Source: Megalobrama amblycephala
Lineage: Eukaryota > Chordata > Actinopteri > Cypriniformes > Xenocyprididae
Reading direction: 5' to 3'
DNA length: 64,000 nucleotides
Assembly (NCBI RefSeq): GCF_018812025.1
Contig: NC_063045.1
Coordinates: 59,510,383 to 59,574,382, forward strand
Shown here piece by piece: positions 23,079 through 36,540 of the stretch; within the stretch, counting starts at the first letter, position 1; every line of letters begins with the position of its first letter. Under the pieces are notes generated by a model. The model did no database searches. It was not told the DNA's origin and saw nothing but the letters and a program-made list of their open reading frames with translations. Both the position numbers and the translations under genes were made by a program.

Positions 23079-25332
23079 CTAAACTAAAGGCACTACCTAC
23101 TGATACTCCTATCTCACAATCTACAAAGTATGTTTTATCCATCCATAAAATAGGATATACAGTTTTGATTACATTTAACTAATTTTACATTAAAAAAATT
23201 TTATACATTCCATACAAAATCAGCACCTAAATTGCTGAGTGAGAGTTTACATGTCACCTCTGTGTTTCCTGACAGAAGCGAACAGTTCGAATCGGACACC
23301 TGTCAGATATGGCGATTCTGAGAACCTGCTGGACCAGAAGCTCCGAAACGTCGCCCAGCAAGCACTAGACGCCATTAATTCTACTCGCACACTGACTGCT
23401 TCTCATAAACTAGCAGGCAAGGGCCAGCATGTCTTCAACAACAACCTCCTTAAGTTCCACCGCAAAGTTCTGCAGGACCTGCTGAGAGATGTGGGGGGCT
23501 ACGAGCAGCTGAATAACCTATTACAGGACCTTGTGATCCCCCTCAGCAAAGCTCAACGAGATGCAATTGGAAAGACAATGGTGGTCGACTTCAGGTCAGT
23601 GTGTGTGTGCTCAGGTGAGATGAGTGCTACAGTGTGTAGAAACTTTAGTGTGTAAGTGTAGTAGGTCTGAACAATAATACAATATTAATAATTATGATAA
23701 AAAATTAAGATTTAATGTCAAAGCTCTCACACTCATGCAGACCACATCTCCACATCTAGTATGTTACACTGACACCATCCATGGACCAAAATCATGTAAG
23801 CCAGCATTTGGTAGTGGGCGTCAGTGGTGACATGATCTGCTGCAAGGTCTGCCATCTTTTGGGTTTGTGGGTTCCTTGAAGATTACGGCATGTGACGCAC
23901 TCATGAATGACACTGAAGTCACACCTCTAGCCACCAGCTAGCCAAAAACCAGCAGCACCCTCTGTGAAATGTCTTCCATGGTGTTATACTTTCCACAGCA
24001 AAATTAGGATTTAAAGTGGAAACAGGCCTGATCCAAATGGATCCTTTGAAGGGTCAAGTCGTGACTGATTGGCTCATTCTGTCATGTGTCAGGGAGGTTC
24101 AACTTCTGCATTTACCAAGGGAAGAAGAGTAAAGTTCTTCTGGACCCATAAAGCTGAGCTTGACTTTTCTGAGCTCAGGTGTTTTTGTCAAGCATAGCAA
24201 AATGGATCAGTTAATGAGCAGCCATTTAATATTCATTGCTAATTTACCCACACCCCTCCAGCCTAATCAGTCAGTTTCCTTATTTTGAGCCCACAGAAGT
24301 TCCAAAATTCAATCTTCTTTGTCAACAACAACAATACTCCCATATCTGTTCCAAAACACTTTTCAAACAGATGTCAGTTCAAACCCGTCTCACATAGACA
24401 AGCTTATCAATTACCTATCTCACAGCAGTTCTCTAACTAATCATTTGAAGGAACAGAAAAGTATCCCTTCACTGCCATAGCAGCGATTTCTCTCTCTCAG
24501 CTCAGAGCTCAAGCCGAGCCTCAGTTCGAACTTCCTCGAGGAAAGCAAACCAAGTTTGTTTACCATTAACAATTAAGACTGAATGGGCAGGTGAACTCAT
24601 GAACTGTTAGCTCTTCTGAAACAGTGAATAAACAGTCTCAGTTGCTTCTTTTTGAGATTTTCTTTTTGAGATTATTTGACATAATTAGACATTTTTCACT
24701 TTTAGCTTCAGCTACTTTTTATATCTTGTTTTTGGTGTGTTTGTCTCTGTAGTTCGGATGAGTTCTATGTGGATTATAATGAAGATTTGTACGGAGAGTA
24801 TGCGAGGCAGCTCCGAATGGCAGTTGTGGCATACCTCAAGGCTCATACATCTGTCTACGAAAATGAGAGAAACGGTGCCAAGGAGAATTTTCAGCGGGTG
24901 CAGTTCATTGCCAATCAAATAGTGAAACATGATGTGTATGTGGACCCGATGGCCCGTGATCGCTGGCTGCAGGAGAACAAAAACCGTTTGCAACAGTACA
25001 ATAATATCAGAGAAGCATTGATGAATATGATCCAGAACATCCTGGAGGTCTTCAAAAAAATGTCTGAAAATATCAAAGGCTTTCGTGAAAGAAACAACTG
25101 GAACGGGGACAGGTTAGACAGCTGACTCCCGGATTACATTCATGTACAAACAATACATATAACTGTTAATGCACAAAAATCAATCAATAAATAAACCATA
25201 AAAAAGTGAATCATTGATAGACCCAAAAGACCTTCTGATGAGTTCAGTAGAGCTCCTCTTAGTCCATTAAATCATATAGTGGATGACCTTTTCTCATGTA
25301 ACTCTGGTTCTCTTTTCAACAGTGACTTTTGA
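22871..25332 (+). CDS. family gene 3: secreted protein, about 256 aa, altered 3' end
   Basis: Exons 22871-22952, 23276-23594, 24753-25112, then an acceptor at 25321-25322 with stop TGA at 25330-25332. Phases 1, 2 and 2 join in frame. The signal peptide differs from the others (MRPFIKFLVVLVLAVVGIMT) and exon 2 is longest, with an added SNRTPVRYGDSENLLD at its start. Possible N-glycosylation sites are NSS and NST. The core GQHVFNNNLLKFHR and YVDPMARDRWL are kept, and no cysteine was seen. It is the most divergent member. The usual last exon is missing: after a normal CTCTTTTCAACAG acceptor the sequence switches to a repeat, so the protein would end WNGDSDF where the family type ends WNR. No AATAAA in the family context follows, so the transcript end is unknown. 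Confidence 0.7.
23020..23075 (+). repeat. (TG)n microsatellite in intron 1 of gene 3
   Basis: TG tract at the position conserved in every copy. Confidence 0.9.
24020..24180 (+). mobile_element. Ty3/gypsy pol fragment in intron 2 of gene 3
   Basis: Shortened version of the 8690-8960 piece (CAGGCCTGATCCAAATGGAT, GTGACTGATTGGCTC). The middle is deleted and the frame broken. Confidence 0.6.
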
Positions 25333-26277
25333 ACAGGATGAAGATGTCACACTTTTTCTTATTTTGTTTAAATATCAAATTTAGTTACATTTATTTAGTT
25401 AAAAATAAATGTAAATGTACAGGTAATGGTCTGTATTTTTTTTTTTTTTTTTTTTACAGATTTTTCCTGTTTTGTCATTATACACTGAAATGCCTGTTGT
25501 TTTACAGATATTTGCTATAATTTAATTTTCCACTATTAAATTTACAGAAAATTGCATGTATTTTAGTATTACGTTAAATTGGTATTTGGTTAAATTGGTT
25601 AAATTGGTATTACGTATTACGTTTTTAAAAGAAATGTTCTGTATTTTTACAGAAAAAAATGTAAATTTACATAAAATGTTGATTAATATTTTACAGATGT
25701 TTTCTGTAAAAATAGAAAAAAGGGAACAAATGTATAACTACAGAAATCAACAGTCATTCAACATTTTTTTTTATTTTTTATGAATCAATGTAAATTCATG
25801 TGCATTACTCTTAAAGTTGACACATCTTCATTGTTCAATGAACATTACTTTACATTACACCAAAAAAGAAAAAAAAGAAACAAAATACAATTCTATTTTG
25901 TAATTTTATATTAACAGTGTAATGTTCTCAGAACCAAGTCAGTCTCATCAAGTTAGTGTTTTAAGCATTTCTACATTCATTCCAAAATAATAACTAAAGG
26001 CAATAATAATTTAAACAATATGTTTTATTTGTGTATTGCGGTTTTTATTTAAAATTGTCAACCTAGGATATTTTGGATCATCAGTCATGCTCCTTAAACA
26101 CCGTCTGTCACAGACACGAATTGTATTTTTAATTTCACCAAACTGATTGCACTAAAACCCCCGCAGTCAACATGCTTTCAGGCCATTTCAAGTTTGATTT
26201 TGACGTGACATAAAGCGGTGATATCTAATTGTGATCTGTTTACTTACTTTTCAATTAGTCTTCCGACTGACGCCATT
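25323..26277. repeat. repeat joined to the 3' end of gene 3
   Basis: The first 55 bp (TTTTGAACAGGATGAAGATG) match 46194-46248 and, inverted, 7842-7890. From about 25400 the sequence is AT-rich with many TTTACAG motifs like those of the element at 28250. There is a T17 run at about 25438. No coding region. Confidence 0.5.
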
Positions 26278-27153
26278 ATAGAGGGTATGCAAGTGACGTC
26301 ACCGTCGACCGTTACGGCTGCGGTCACGTCCACTGAGAGGCAAAAGACTGAGCGGCAGCATTGGTTTTCAGCGTGAATGTCGCGAAAAACACACAAAACA
26401 CATCCAAAACGGGAAAGAGCTTTGTGATTGACTGTACATAGCTTTGACACAAAACCTGAGGCATATATTAAAAAAAAAAATCAGAAAGCAACAGAAAAAA
26501 AGCAAATGGATCACTGCAATTCACAGAAACATCCCAACTCCAGGCAGAGAAACATGGATTTTCAGTTATCTTTTTTTGTGTCAAAATGTTGGATTTTGAG
26601 GAAAAATCATACCGTATATTGTATTGTTATATATTATGTTGACAACTCATCAATTAAATATTTTCGATCTTAAATTCTTCATAATTGTGTGTTTTTAAAT
26701 AAACAGCACTGACAAAAACTATACTATAAAACTATATATAGCCTATGTTTTAGGGCTGGACAATATGACAATATAACATTGATATAAGTGATTACGCGGA
26801 TTTAAACCTACCTATATTGTAGTTATATAAAATATTCACATGCAGATTTGCTTTATGTATTTCCCCGCCGTCGAAATCAGGCACATATAAATGTCATGAA
26901 ACACGACTCCTGGCTGCATGTCAATATCCACGGATTAGTTTTATTTGACAAGTTGTAAGGAACACATTCGAGTCCAACCTTTAGTGTAATTCGTTAGTTT
27001 TACTCGCGTTTTCGCGGTTTCCTCTATTAAATCCAGTCACGGAGGCATCAGTCAATCCAGGCATCAGGTTCTTGTCTATGGTTCTTTTGCCACTCAGTCC
27101 AGCTGAGGGAGCGCGCTTTCATCGGGAAAGTGACGTCGACGAATACCCTCTAT
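26278..27153. mobile_element. about 880-bp DNA element with short inverted ends
   Basis: ATAGAGGGTATGCAAGTGACG at the left pairs with GTGACGTCGACGAATACCCTCTAT at the right, imperfectly. No transposase frame. Confidence 0.5.
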
Positions 27154-28249
27154 TTGTTCAGTCAAACCAAGCGGCAACCTCCCCCTTTCTCTCGTGAAGC
27201 CAATACGGAAGTAACTTAAACTGCGATTCATCGACTGGCCGCTAAGGACAGGCTCCAAAAGAGAGCATAATCTCATAGAGTCCCATGTTAAATTGGCCAA
27301 GTTTATAGCAGAAAAAAACATGTTTACAAGTTGGTTCAAATTGTGGTTTTGGTCTATACTGCTATTTTTGCCCTTCATGACAACTCTGAGGGGGGTGAAT
27401 TTTTTTATAACTTATCCGTTTAAATTATATTAAGCCTTAAAGTTCTGCATAATTAAGGGCATGGTCACTTGAGTGACAGGTAGATTGCGCTGCTGTCTGT
27501 GAGCCGTCATGTTACCTCAGCTGCCGCTGAATTTGGCATCTCAGCCGTATTTGTGCTCGATTATTTTATACAATTATAAAATATGGCTTGCTGCATAATA
27601 TTCGAGACTGATGTGTGTCTGTGTAGATGTGCATGCATGGGGAAGAGACACAGAACACACGTTGTTGGATCGTGGCATTGGCTGAAAGTTTTGGTTGTGA
27701 GATTTACTACAATGACAATGGCGGGAAGATATCAAAATCCGACAGCACTGCTTGGATATTATAACTAAAACTGCTGCACTATTTTGAAAAAAAATATATA
27801 CTTTGGACACAGGCTCATTTGTTTGTTAGATACGATCGTATACAGTTTTACAACATAAACACTGCTCAGATTGCATCCTTTCTTGAAGAACGATGACAGA
27901 GAGCAGATCATTCAGAAGAAATGTGACATGTTTTTTTGTTTTGCAGGACACTCATATTTTAACCAAGTGCCACAGATTGGATTCATCTCGCGATCTCTAT
28001 TTCATTATAAAGGTATGAAGTCCCATTTGATTTTCCATGTTGTTATTTGCACAACCAACACTACTGGTGTTGGAGGATCTATATCTTAAAAAACACCGTA
28101 GATTGACAGTAAACCTTTAGAACGTTCTGATGATAAAACTTGTCTTCATTAATATTTTAGATCGTATCTAAGATAGATAGATAGCTCCTTTGCTGCTAAC
28201 ATGGTCATGTCGAGCTAGGCGGGCGTGGTTTCAGCAACCAGTCATATCA
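27154..28249. other. no recognised gene
   Basis: Mixed sequence with a GATA run near 28171. Frames up to 94 codons show no domain and no family resemblance. Confidence 0.4.
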
Positions 28250-29064
28250 CACAGTAAAAAAAATCCTGTTGTTTCTACGGAAAAATACCGGCAGCTGTGG
28301 TTACCAGAACAATACTGTAAAAATGACATCAAACCGTAAACATACTTACGGAGTTACATGTGAATTTTACATTTTAAATATGTATATTTAACATTGGATT
28401 TCAGTACACTGTAAAAAAAATCCCAGTAAAATTTACGGTAAAATAACATATTTCATTAACTGATATAATGTTAATTTACCAACCTAATGAAGTACTAATA
28501 TCTGTTTTGTATCTTTATAATACACTGACAGTCATCAAACACAATGGTGATAAGAGTCACATGATGAATCAAAGTTCATCACAAGCTGAGGAGGACAATG
28601 CTAATATGTAGAAGGAGCACACAGTGTCATTCACACACACACTAAACACCATCATGGTAACATGCATGAAATTTTAAAAATGCAATAAACATTAATTTAA
28701 CAACATTAGATGTAACATAAAACCCTAATGTACATAACTGATTAAAAAAAAAAGAGAAAAACTAAGAAGAAACAGAGTTATTTCAACAAAAATGTATCAA
28801 ATGTGAAGTGTCACGCAGGGAATTGTGGGAATGTCAATTTAAGGTTTTTCACTGTAAATTTTACAATGAATTGTTATTTTTCACTTTCAAAAACTGTGAA
28901 TTTAACGGTATTTTACCGTAAAATTACATTAAATGTACCGTTAGATCTATTACAGTTATTCACCGTATATAGTACGGAAACTTTCTGTAAACCAATTAAC
29001 AGTTTTTCACCGCAGCATTTTTACAGTCTTTTACTGTTAAAATCACAGTAATTTTTTACAGTGC
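28250..29064. mobile_element. DNA element with CACTGTAAAAAA-type ends
   Basis: Left tips CACAGTAAAAAAAATCC (28250) and CACTGTAAAAAAAATCC (28407), right tip TTTTTTACAGTG (29053-29064). Many TTTACGGTA/ACCGTAAA words lie inside. It may be two nested elements. This tip is common in fish genomes. No protein is encoded. Confidence 0.55.
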
Positions 29065-29345
29065 AGCTCAAACCACCTCCCCGCCTCTTTGCCCATTTTC
29101 AGTTATCCGGGAGTGACGTGCGGTGACGCGCAGCTAAGATGGCCGCGGCCTCATTTTCGCTTCAAAACTGCTGTTCAGAACTCTATGGGTGACGTCACGG
29201 ACGCTACGTCCATATTTTTTTTTACAGTCTATGAGTCAAACTGACGCGCGGAACGCGCACGTAAGCAAGAGGCAGGAGTTATCGCACAAGCCAATCATAT
29301 CCAATCACAACCAATTACATCCAATCATAGCGCGATGGAGACATT

Positions 29346-30078
29346 AGGCTTGTTTGAGATGAGCAAATTCTGCGCAGAACCGATCACCGGTGATCACCGC
29401 GAGATGCATGCCGGTTAGAAATGTGTCCGAGGGTGGGTCGCCTTGCTCTGATGTCATGCCGACGTGTGTCAAAAACCTCTCGCGAGGGCGAGGCGGCCTC
29501 ATCGGATTCTGCAGTCGAGCGCAGTTGCTCTCCACCGACTGCGCTGACCAAAAGCACGATGGGAAACGACTTGCTGACGACACAGCTTAAAGCTTATTGG
29601 TTTAAACAACCGTGATGTATTGATCTCTTTTAAAATGTCTGATTTTAAAACTCTAATACAATTATTTTATGTGTATAAATTATGTGTGAATATTCCTAAA
29701 GTCTCTGACACTGCGATCTCTCTATGGGTTATGTGATCGTTGTCAGATTAATAAAAATATATAAAAACATGTCTATAATTAAAGTAAAAATGAGTGATAC
29801 ACACATCTTTTGAATGGAAATAAATAAATACTTTGGGTGTATTGTTCATTATGTTTATTTTCATATAAAAGCAACAGAACTAAAATTACATCCAGTTTAT
29901 CAGCAAAAAAGCGCGAGTGTGAATCCCGCGATATCCGCCTTTGATCTTGTAGGTGTCTGTCCACTACGAGAACAGAGAACTGTCCGACTTGCCTGCACTT
30001 TTTTCACTCCTCCCCTCACTGCAGCCGCCTACTCTCGGCTGAACTTCAGGCGAGGCTAGGCGCATCTCAAACAAGCCT
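29346..30078. mobile_element. about 733-bp element with AGGCTTGTTTGAGATG ends
   Basis: AGGCTTGTTTGAGATGAGC at the left and GCGCATCTCAAACAAGCCT at the right are inverted copies. The GC-rich interior has short frames on both strands but no domain I recognise. Confidence 0.65.
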
Positions 30079-30399
30079 GTTGCCTCCTCTCACGTGACTT
30101 TCCCCCCATTCATTCTCAATTACCCCCCCACAAAACCCACCGCACGCCGGGGGTCTGATGATTTTAAATGGTTGTCTATGAGAGGAAAGGGAGGCATGAC
30201 TCCATAGACTGTAAAGCATGACTCCTGCTGTAACTTTACCTCCGGGTGTCGCTGTTGGGCAGTGTTCCTTAAGAAATACGCATGACTTGCGCTATTTTTA
30301 ATGTCATAATTTGTAATATTTCTGTTGTTTTATATGTAAATATTCATGATATCCTCCTATTGTGGGCGTGTCCTTGAGAGAACGCGCAAGCGAATGAGA

Positions 30400-31670
30400 C
30401 ATATCCAGCTGCAGACCCACAGCACCACAGTTTCAAAACCGCAGTTTCTGAACCGCAGCCACAGAACGGGCAGGGCTTAAACAGTCATATTTGCGCTAGC
30501 CATACATGCCATATTCTTTTGTTAAATATCAGTTGTTTTTACATGGATTTTGATCGGATCGATGTCTACAGTATTTAACAACAATACTTTTAAATAAAGT
30601 CATTTTTCTGTTCATATAGGCTGTTCAAGATACTGTATCATGATGTACAATGAGGAGTTTGCATGTTAATGGATAATATAAAACTATGTTTTGTTAATGC
30701 ATGAACTAATTTGTATAAACTTTGAACAAATAATTTCAATCATATAATTTTGAAAATATATTAATAAATGTGTAACAATATAGTAAAATGTCTCCCTTGA
30801 CTGTATGTGATATTATTTCCGTATGTTCATGGTGTGAACTTGTGACAAGTATGGGCAATTAATGTCAAAATATAGGCCTACATATATTTAATCATTGCAA
30901 ATCCTTGAACAAGTGAAACATACATTTAAGCCATTGAGACATTTAACAACAGAAGGTGTATACGGTGAGTGTAGGCCTATGATATTTCTGTCGTGATGTG
31001 GTGAACGAATTTATATTTATATATTTAGGCTATTAAGTGTTTATCTATAGGCTATTGAATCATTTACATTTTATCATTAAAGATTTTTATTTATTTATTT
31101 ATTTTTTGCATTTGTCAAAGATATTTAGCCTATCGTGTTAATATTAAATAAATAGGCCTATTAATTAATAAAACTTATTCATTTTGTTTTCAGGGATGAA
31201 AGAAATGTCATAATATGGGCTTATAATCTTTAAGCGTTTTAAGATGATTATTTGATTTTGCTCAAACTGTGTCATTAAGTATTAGGCTATTTGGAACGTG
31301 GAGGAAATAATTTAAAATAAAATGGCGTACAGTTGTAGCCAATATAGGCTACTCACTGTAGGCCTATAGGCTACACGACTGTGTTTATATTGACATTATA
31401 TGGCTGTTTTAAAATTTTGCTCTTTGTACATCATGATATCTTATGCATACTAGGCCTATATGAACAGAAAAATGACTTTATTTAAAAGTATTGTTGTTAA
31501 ATACTGTAGACATCGATCCGATCAAAATCCATGTAAAAACAACTTATATTTAACAAAAGAAAATGACATGTATGGCGCAAATATGACTGTTTAAGCCCCG
31601 CCCCTCACTTCCGTTCTGTGGCTGCGGTTCTGAAACTGTGGTGCTGCGGGTCTGCTGCTGGATACTATTG
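30400..31670. mobile_element. about 1.27-kb fold-back element with arms of about 250 bp
   Basis: The left arm runs from ATCCAGCTGCAGACCCACAG through GGATTTTGATCGGATCGATG to about 30660. The right arm mirrors it from about 31425 (TACATCATGATATCTTATGC) to CAGCAGCAGACCC complement at about 31660. The middle is AT-rich with TAGGCCTA words and no coding frame. Confidence 0.75.
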
Positions 31671-34019
31671 AAGCGAATGGAACTGAAAATATTAGTAGGC
31701 CTACACGCTCCTCAAATCGCATCGGTTTAATTTATTATTTCGAAAAGGTAATAAAATATTCCTTTGGAATATAAATCTTTAGAGCTTTGTTTTGATGACA
31801 GTCTTCATGCCAGCAGCTACTTAAAAAATGTTATCTTTGTTTAAATTATTATAATTATGATAAAAAAAAATATATATAGTTTAGTTTCGTTTTATTTAAA
31901 GTTTGACAAGGCAGGATATTGCAGCACAAAACCCTGAAATGTGTCAAACATAACACACACTCAAACAACCTGATTTACCTGATTTAAAACAATTTCAAAA
32001 GCAGTCAAATGAAAAAAAAATCTGATAATAATCATATAATTTATTCTATGAGGTAATACAGCACAAATGCACAGAAAAAATAGACAGCTACTTTACAAGA
32101 TGATGTTATACTTGTTATTATCACCAATGTCATATGGTTTTGTTTTGCTTTTGTGATGTTTCCACATTATACTCATCATCTTGTAAAGTCACTGTCTGTT
32201 TCAGATTGGATGTGAGAGCTGAAGTCTTGGATAGTTCTGGCAGTGTGTGATCCGGACATCCATGAAGGCTGTTCCCGAGTGCCAAGGCCCTGTATTAATA
32301 TTTACCTCAGAACCTCACATTTATCATTGCTTCTTTTCACACATTGTTTTGAATTTTTAAATGTCTTTTCACTTTGAGTTAGAGTAATTACTTCTGTACT
32401 TGTCATAACATTTAATGTATTCATGTAATATTTATATAGGCTACAACTGAATTTGTGTTAAAAAAAAAAAATTTAATAAAACTAAGAAAAGATGAAAAAA
32501 ATCAGCAAAAAAAAAAAAAAAAAAATCAAAAGAGTCAATTTTCAGGATAATATTTTAAAGATAATTTTGTACAATCCAAATAAGCTTTACAGATATTTAG
32601 AAAAGGTTTTAACAATGTTTGTCATGTTTTTCATTTATGCACCTATAGGTCAATCAAGGTCACAGGTACAATAACTTAGGACACTAAAGAGACCTTTCTA
32701 CTGACTCTGAAAAACAGCAGAATAAAGATGCCCAGGGTCTCTGATCACCTGTGCGAACGTGCCTTAGTCCTGCTGCAGGAGACAAGAGGACTGCAGATGA
32801 GAACAGAGCAATAAACTGCAATGTTCCTAAAATGTGTAAAGGACTCAAAACAGCGGCGGAAATCCCTCCATCACACAGTCACACACACACACGAAGATGC
32901 CTGAGACAGTGCTACAGGGAGACAGAAGGACAGCTGTTTGTCCTTCCAATGCCAAACCACATGTGACCATTAGTCCCACCAGATGTTTGAGAACATGAAA
33001 TGCCTTGATGGAAGAGTGGAGTAACATCTCACAGCAAGAGCTTCAAATCTGGTGCTGAGGATGAGATGCTCTGTAAAGCAGCTGGTGCCACATCAGACTT
33101 TGTCTGTCTCAGTTTTTGAATCTTTTTGTTTGTACAAATATTTACACGTTAAGAAATTTGCTGGAAAAACTCAACAAAAAAATTGATTTGGCTTTGCAAC
33201 AAAAATATGTGACAAATAACATCAAGTGTGCATTTACTTGTTGGACTATAATGATAATTTGTCATGATATCCAGTAAAAATATGAGAAAACAGAAAATAT
33301 TTGTAGTTTGGTGTTGATAAAGGGTAGCCTATGCAAGTCTTACTGTGGTGATAAACACTGAAAATATCAAAATAATCAAGAAATTAAGGATGACAGAATA
33401 TTCACACCAGGCTATAGCTTTTTATTAGGCCACAGATACATTTGTAGATTATTTCAATCTCTTTCGATACTCTGAACGATAAGACTCTTAACTGCCATTC
33501 TGCAGCCTGTATAACTTGTACGTTAGGTCTATACAGGAAAGCAGGAGAGTACAATATGAACAACATCATAAATTAAATATTCTGAGTGCCTCTGCTTGCA
33601 AACACGAGTAGTATGCATATATTAGTGTTATAATAAATACTAATAATAGAAAAAAAATATTATATGACCTGAGTAAATTGTCATTACTGAACCATAAGAT
33701 ACATTGGATAGATGGAAATAAAAATTCCAGATCAAAAAAGGTAAAGGTTTTGCATTGTTTCAGTAAAACATATGCTGGCATGTTTGAATGAATAGCTAAT
33801 TTTTATTTCTTTATGATTTCAGGTCATGTGGAAAGACTGGAGATCTACAGCAGCATTGCAGTCCAGGTGTGGAAAGAGTACTATTCTTATACAACAAATT
33901 CTGTGTTTACATCTTTTCCTTCTGCTATTCTGTAAAGTAATTTTGTTGTTGTTGTTGTAATTGTAACTAGAATCATTCAGAAACATGGCTTTTCCAATCA
34001 CTGCTATCCTGATACACAT
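31671..34019. other. no recognised gene
   Basis: AT-rich with poly-A runs at 32461 and 32507. 32690-33110 is more balanced in base composition and may be part of an old retroelement, but no frame is long enough to name it. Confidence 0.4.
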
Positions 34020-34480
34020 CTCTACTTTTCATTCCAGCCAAATGATCAACCAGTAGCTGCTCGCATCTCAGCCTGCTTGATGGAAATTTCCGACTTTCAC
34101 CTGGATGACCTTTACCTTCAACTCCACCTTGCCAAGACAGAAGTGCTCGTGGTTTCAGCCACGTTATAATCAATCAGTTAAACTTCACAGACTACAGTGC
34201 TGGAACTGCCCGATCTTGCAGATTTGCCCAGTACAACATTGGGAAGACCAGGCCATTCCTGTCGGAAAATGCTACACAACAGAACAACAACTGGCTCTGC
34301 AAGCCTGTACCTATACGCCCTCCAGAAGCTTGCGCTCTGAAAGTGAACAGCATCTTGTGGTGCCATCCCAAAGGGGCACAAACTCACTTTAACTGACCTT
34401 TACCTGGACTGTCCCATGCTGGTGGAATAACCAGACTAACTCAAAATATTTTCAATAGACTGCTAAAGATGCATTTTTTT
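34020..34480 (+). mobile_element. LINE reverse transcriptase relic
   Basis: RISACLMEISDFHLDDLYLQ followed by LAKTEVLVVSA resembles the fish LINE line 'RxSACLxDIxxWM...LQLNLxKTELL'. Later frames give broken matches to the C-terminal region. It has many frameshifts and no ends. Confidence 0.55.
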
Positions 34481-34610
34481 GTGTGTGAACAATTGCCCTG
34501 ATAATACTATCTGTTTAACTGAAAAAAAAAAAATAATAATAATAATTTCTATGCATTCTGTTCTAGACTAACTGGAAATTGTCATTGTACTTATTGTTGC
34601 ATCCATTCCA

Positions 34611-35044
34611 AGGTGAAAAAAAAAGTACATTTCTATAATATACTTAAAGTGCTCTATTTTCATGCACTAATTTTGTACTTAATATACTAAAACAATCATT
34701 TTTAGAACTTCTTAAGATAATCTTAAGAACATCTAAGTGTACTAAACTGCTATTTTAAGACAGCATGAAATATCAACTAAAATGTGCTTTTAATGTACTA
34801 TCTCTGTATTTAGAAAATGTATTTAATTACCTAAATAAATTTTTTAAATACAGAGATAGTATATTAAAAGCACATTTTAGTTCATATTTCATGCTGTCTT
34901 AAAATAGCAGTTTAGTACACTTAGATGTTCTTAAGATTGTCTTAAGAAATTCTGAAAATGATTGTTTTAGTATATTAAGTACAAAATTAGTGCACGAAAA
35001 TATAGCACTTTAAGTATATTATAGAAATGTACTTTTTTTCACCT
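34611..35044. repeat. 434-bp near-perfect palindrome (fold-back MITE)
   Basis: AGGTGAAAAAAAAAGTACAT at the left is mirrored by ATGTACTTTTTTTCACCT at the right. The two arms match over about 200 bp each with few mismatches, around a loop near 34820-34845. No coding capacity. Confidence 0.85.
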
Positions 35045-36540
35045 GGGTTGTACTCCTTGTAGTCACTTTGGATAAAATGTAATCATATATGTATAAAATA
35101 ACAGCAATATTACAGTATAAAAGTATACAGAAATGGTCTTTTAATGTAAATGTTGTATATACTAAGCTTGTATTTCCTATAATTTAAGTAACTTGACATA
35201 CAATGTCTTATGTACAATGACTAATACTGTGCATGTTCCTTTGATTAAATGTATTTGGTACTATATTTGTCAATTTAACAGAAATTGGTTGTAAAGGTTT
35301 TTATTTTTATGCATTTCTAAGTAATTAATTTATAGATTGATTGTAGTTGTGATTGGTTCTGTAAAAATAAAGATTAATACTGTAAAATGCAAACATTTGT
35401 TTTTGAATTTATGTGCTAACTGCATTTTTATAAATAATTTCTTAGTTATTGTACATGGAAAATCTATATTTTAAAAGTAAATAACTGTAGATTGACAGAG
35501 CAGCTTGATAAAATAACTCATAACCTTCATTTTGCAGAGATTAACCTGAAAGTTAGTTATTTTCTATGTAATCTGACATAATTTATCCGTTTTTCCACGG
35601 TTTAATAAATTATTATCAACAGTAATATACTGTAATTTAATGAATTTTTGACTGTTAAGTCTGTTCTGTATTTTTACAGTTTTTGCATATAATTTTGTGA
35701 AATGGTTATTTGCTGTAATTTAATGGGATTTCTCTGGAAACTCTGCTGCCAGACTTTTTACCGTTTTTTTACAGGATTTTTTTTTACAGTGTGGATGAAG
35801 CTAATGCGTGTCTCTTGTGCCTCATTTCAGAGGCGTGTGTCTGACCGTTTCTACAGAAACCGGTGCTTCTAATGGCCTCTGTAGTGACGCGATGATTTTA
35901 CCAGTCGGTGATTGGCTCTTATTTCGAAGCATATTGTGCGTTGCACTTTCTCCCATTCTAAACAATACAAGTGACATACAAAGTCTTGTGTTATTCTATA
36001 GTCTTTGTTAAAGCTCCCTTGAAGTTCCTTCGAACGTGCAGCTTTATTTACTGTGTTGACGTAATTTTCAATGATATATCTAGAAGCCCCTCCCCTTTTT
36101 TCAAAATAGCCAATAGTTTTTCGCATAGATCACAGCTTGGCCAGAGCCGTTGAGCTTATAAAACCCAATTTTCCTCATAGTCTCTAACCGTTTCATATCG
36201 ATTAGCCTACATGTGACATGATACAGATTTTTGGTAAGTTGTGCTGTATCTTTCAAAGATACCTTTGGATGTTCATTCATGTTTACTTTGTGTTGTAACC
36301 AGTGAAGCGGAAGAGATGATCGGTTCATGTGTGCTCTGCTTGAACTGAAGTGCTATACAGCGATCTGTCACACCACAGAGCGCCAAGAAAGATTGTGATA
36401 CCTGGAGAGACGTCTATGTATGGTCTCACTCCACCAATCTATGTGAAAGTAGCCCCCCGCAAAAAACCTCTTTGCATATACATGATTCACATAAATGACA
36501 TATTTTGATTCAAAATGGCGGATTTCACTGAAAAGCAACT
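35045..36540. other. no recognised gene
   Basis: AT-rich and rich in TTTACAG/CTGTAA words to about 35790. Then mixed sequence with frames under 90 codons and no domain. Confidence 0.4.

Noticed and set aside
22777..23142. 121-codon minus-strand frame rich in Thr-His repeats
   Set aside because: The repeat is the complement of the (TG)n tract in intron 1 of gene 3.
29344..29615. GC-rich open frames on both strands
   Set aside because: They lie inside a fold-back element (29346-30078) and overlap each other; GC-rich sequence has few stop codons.
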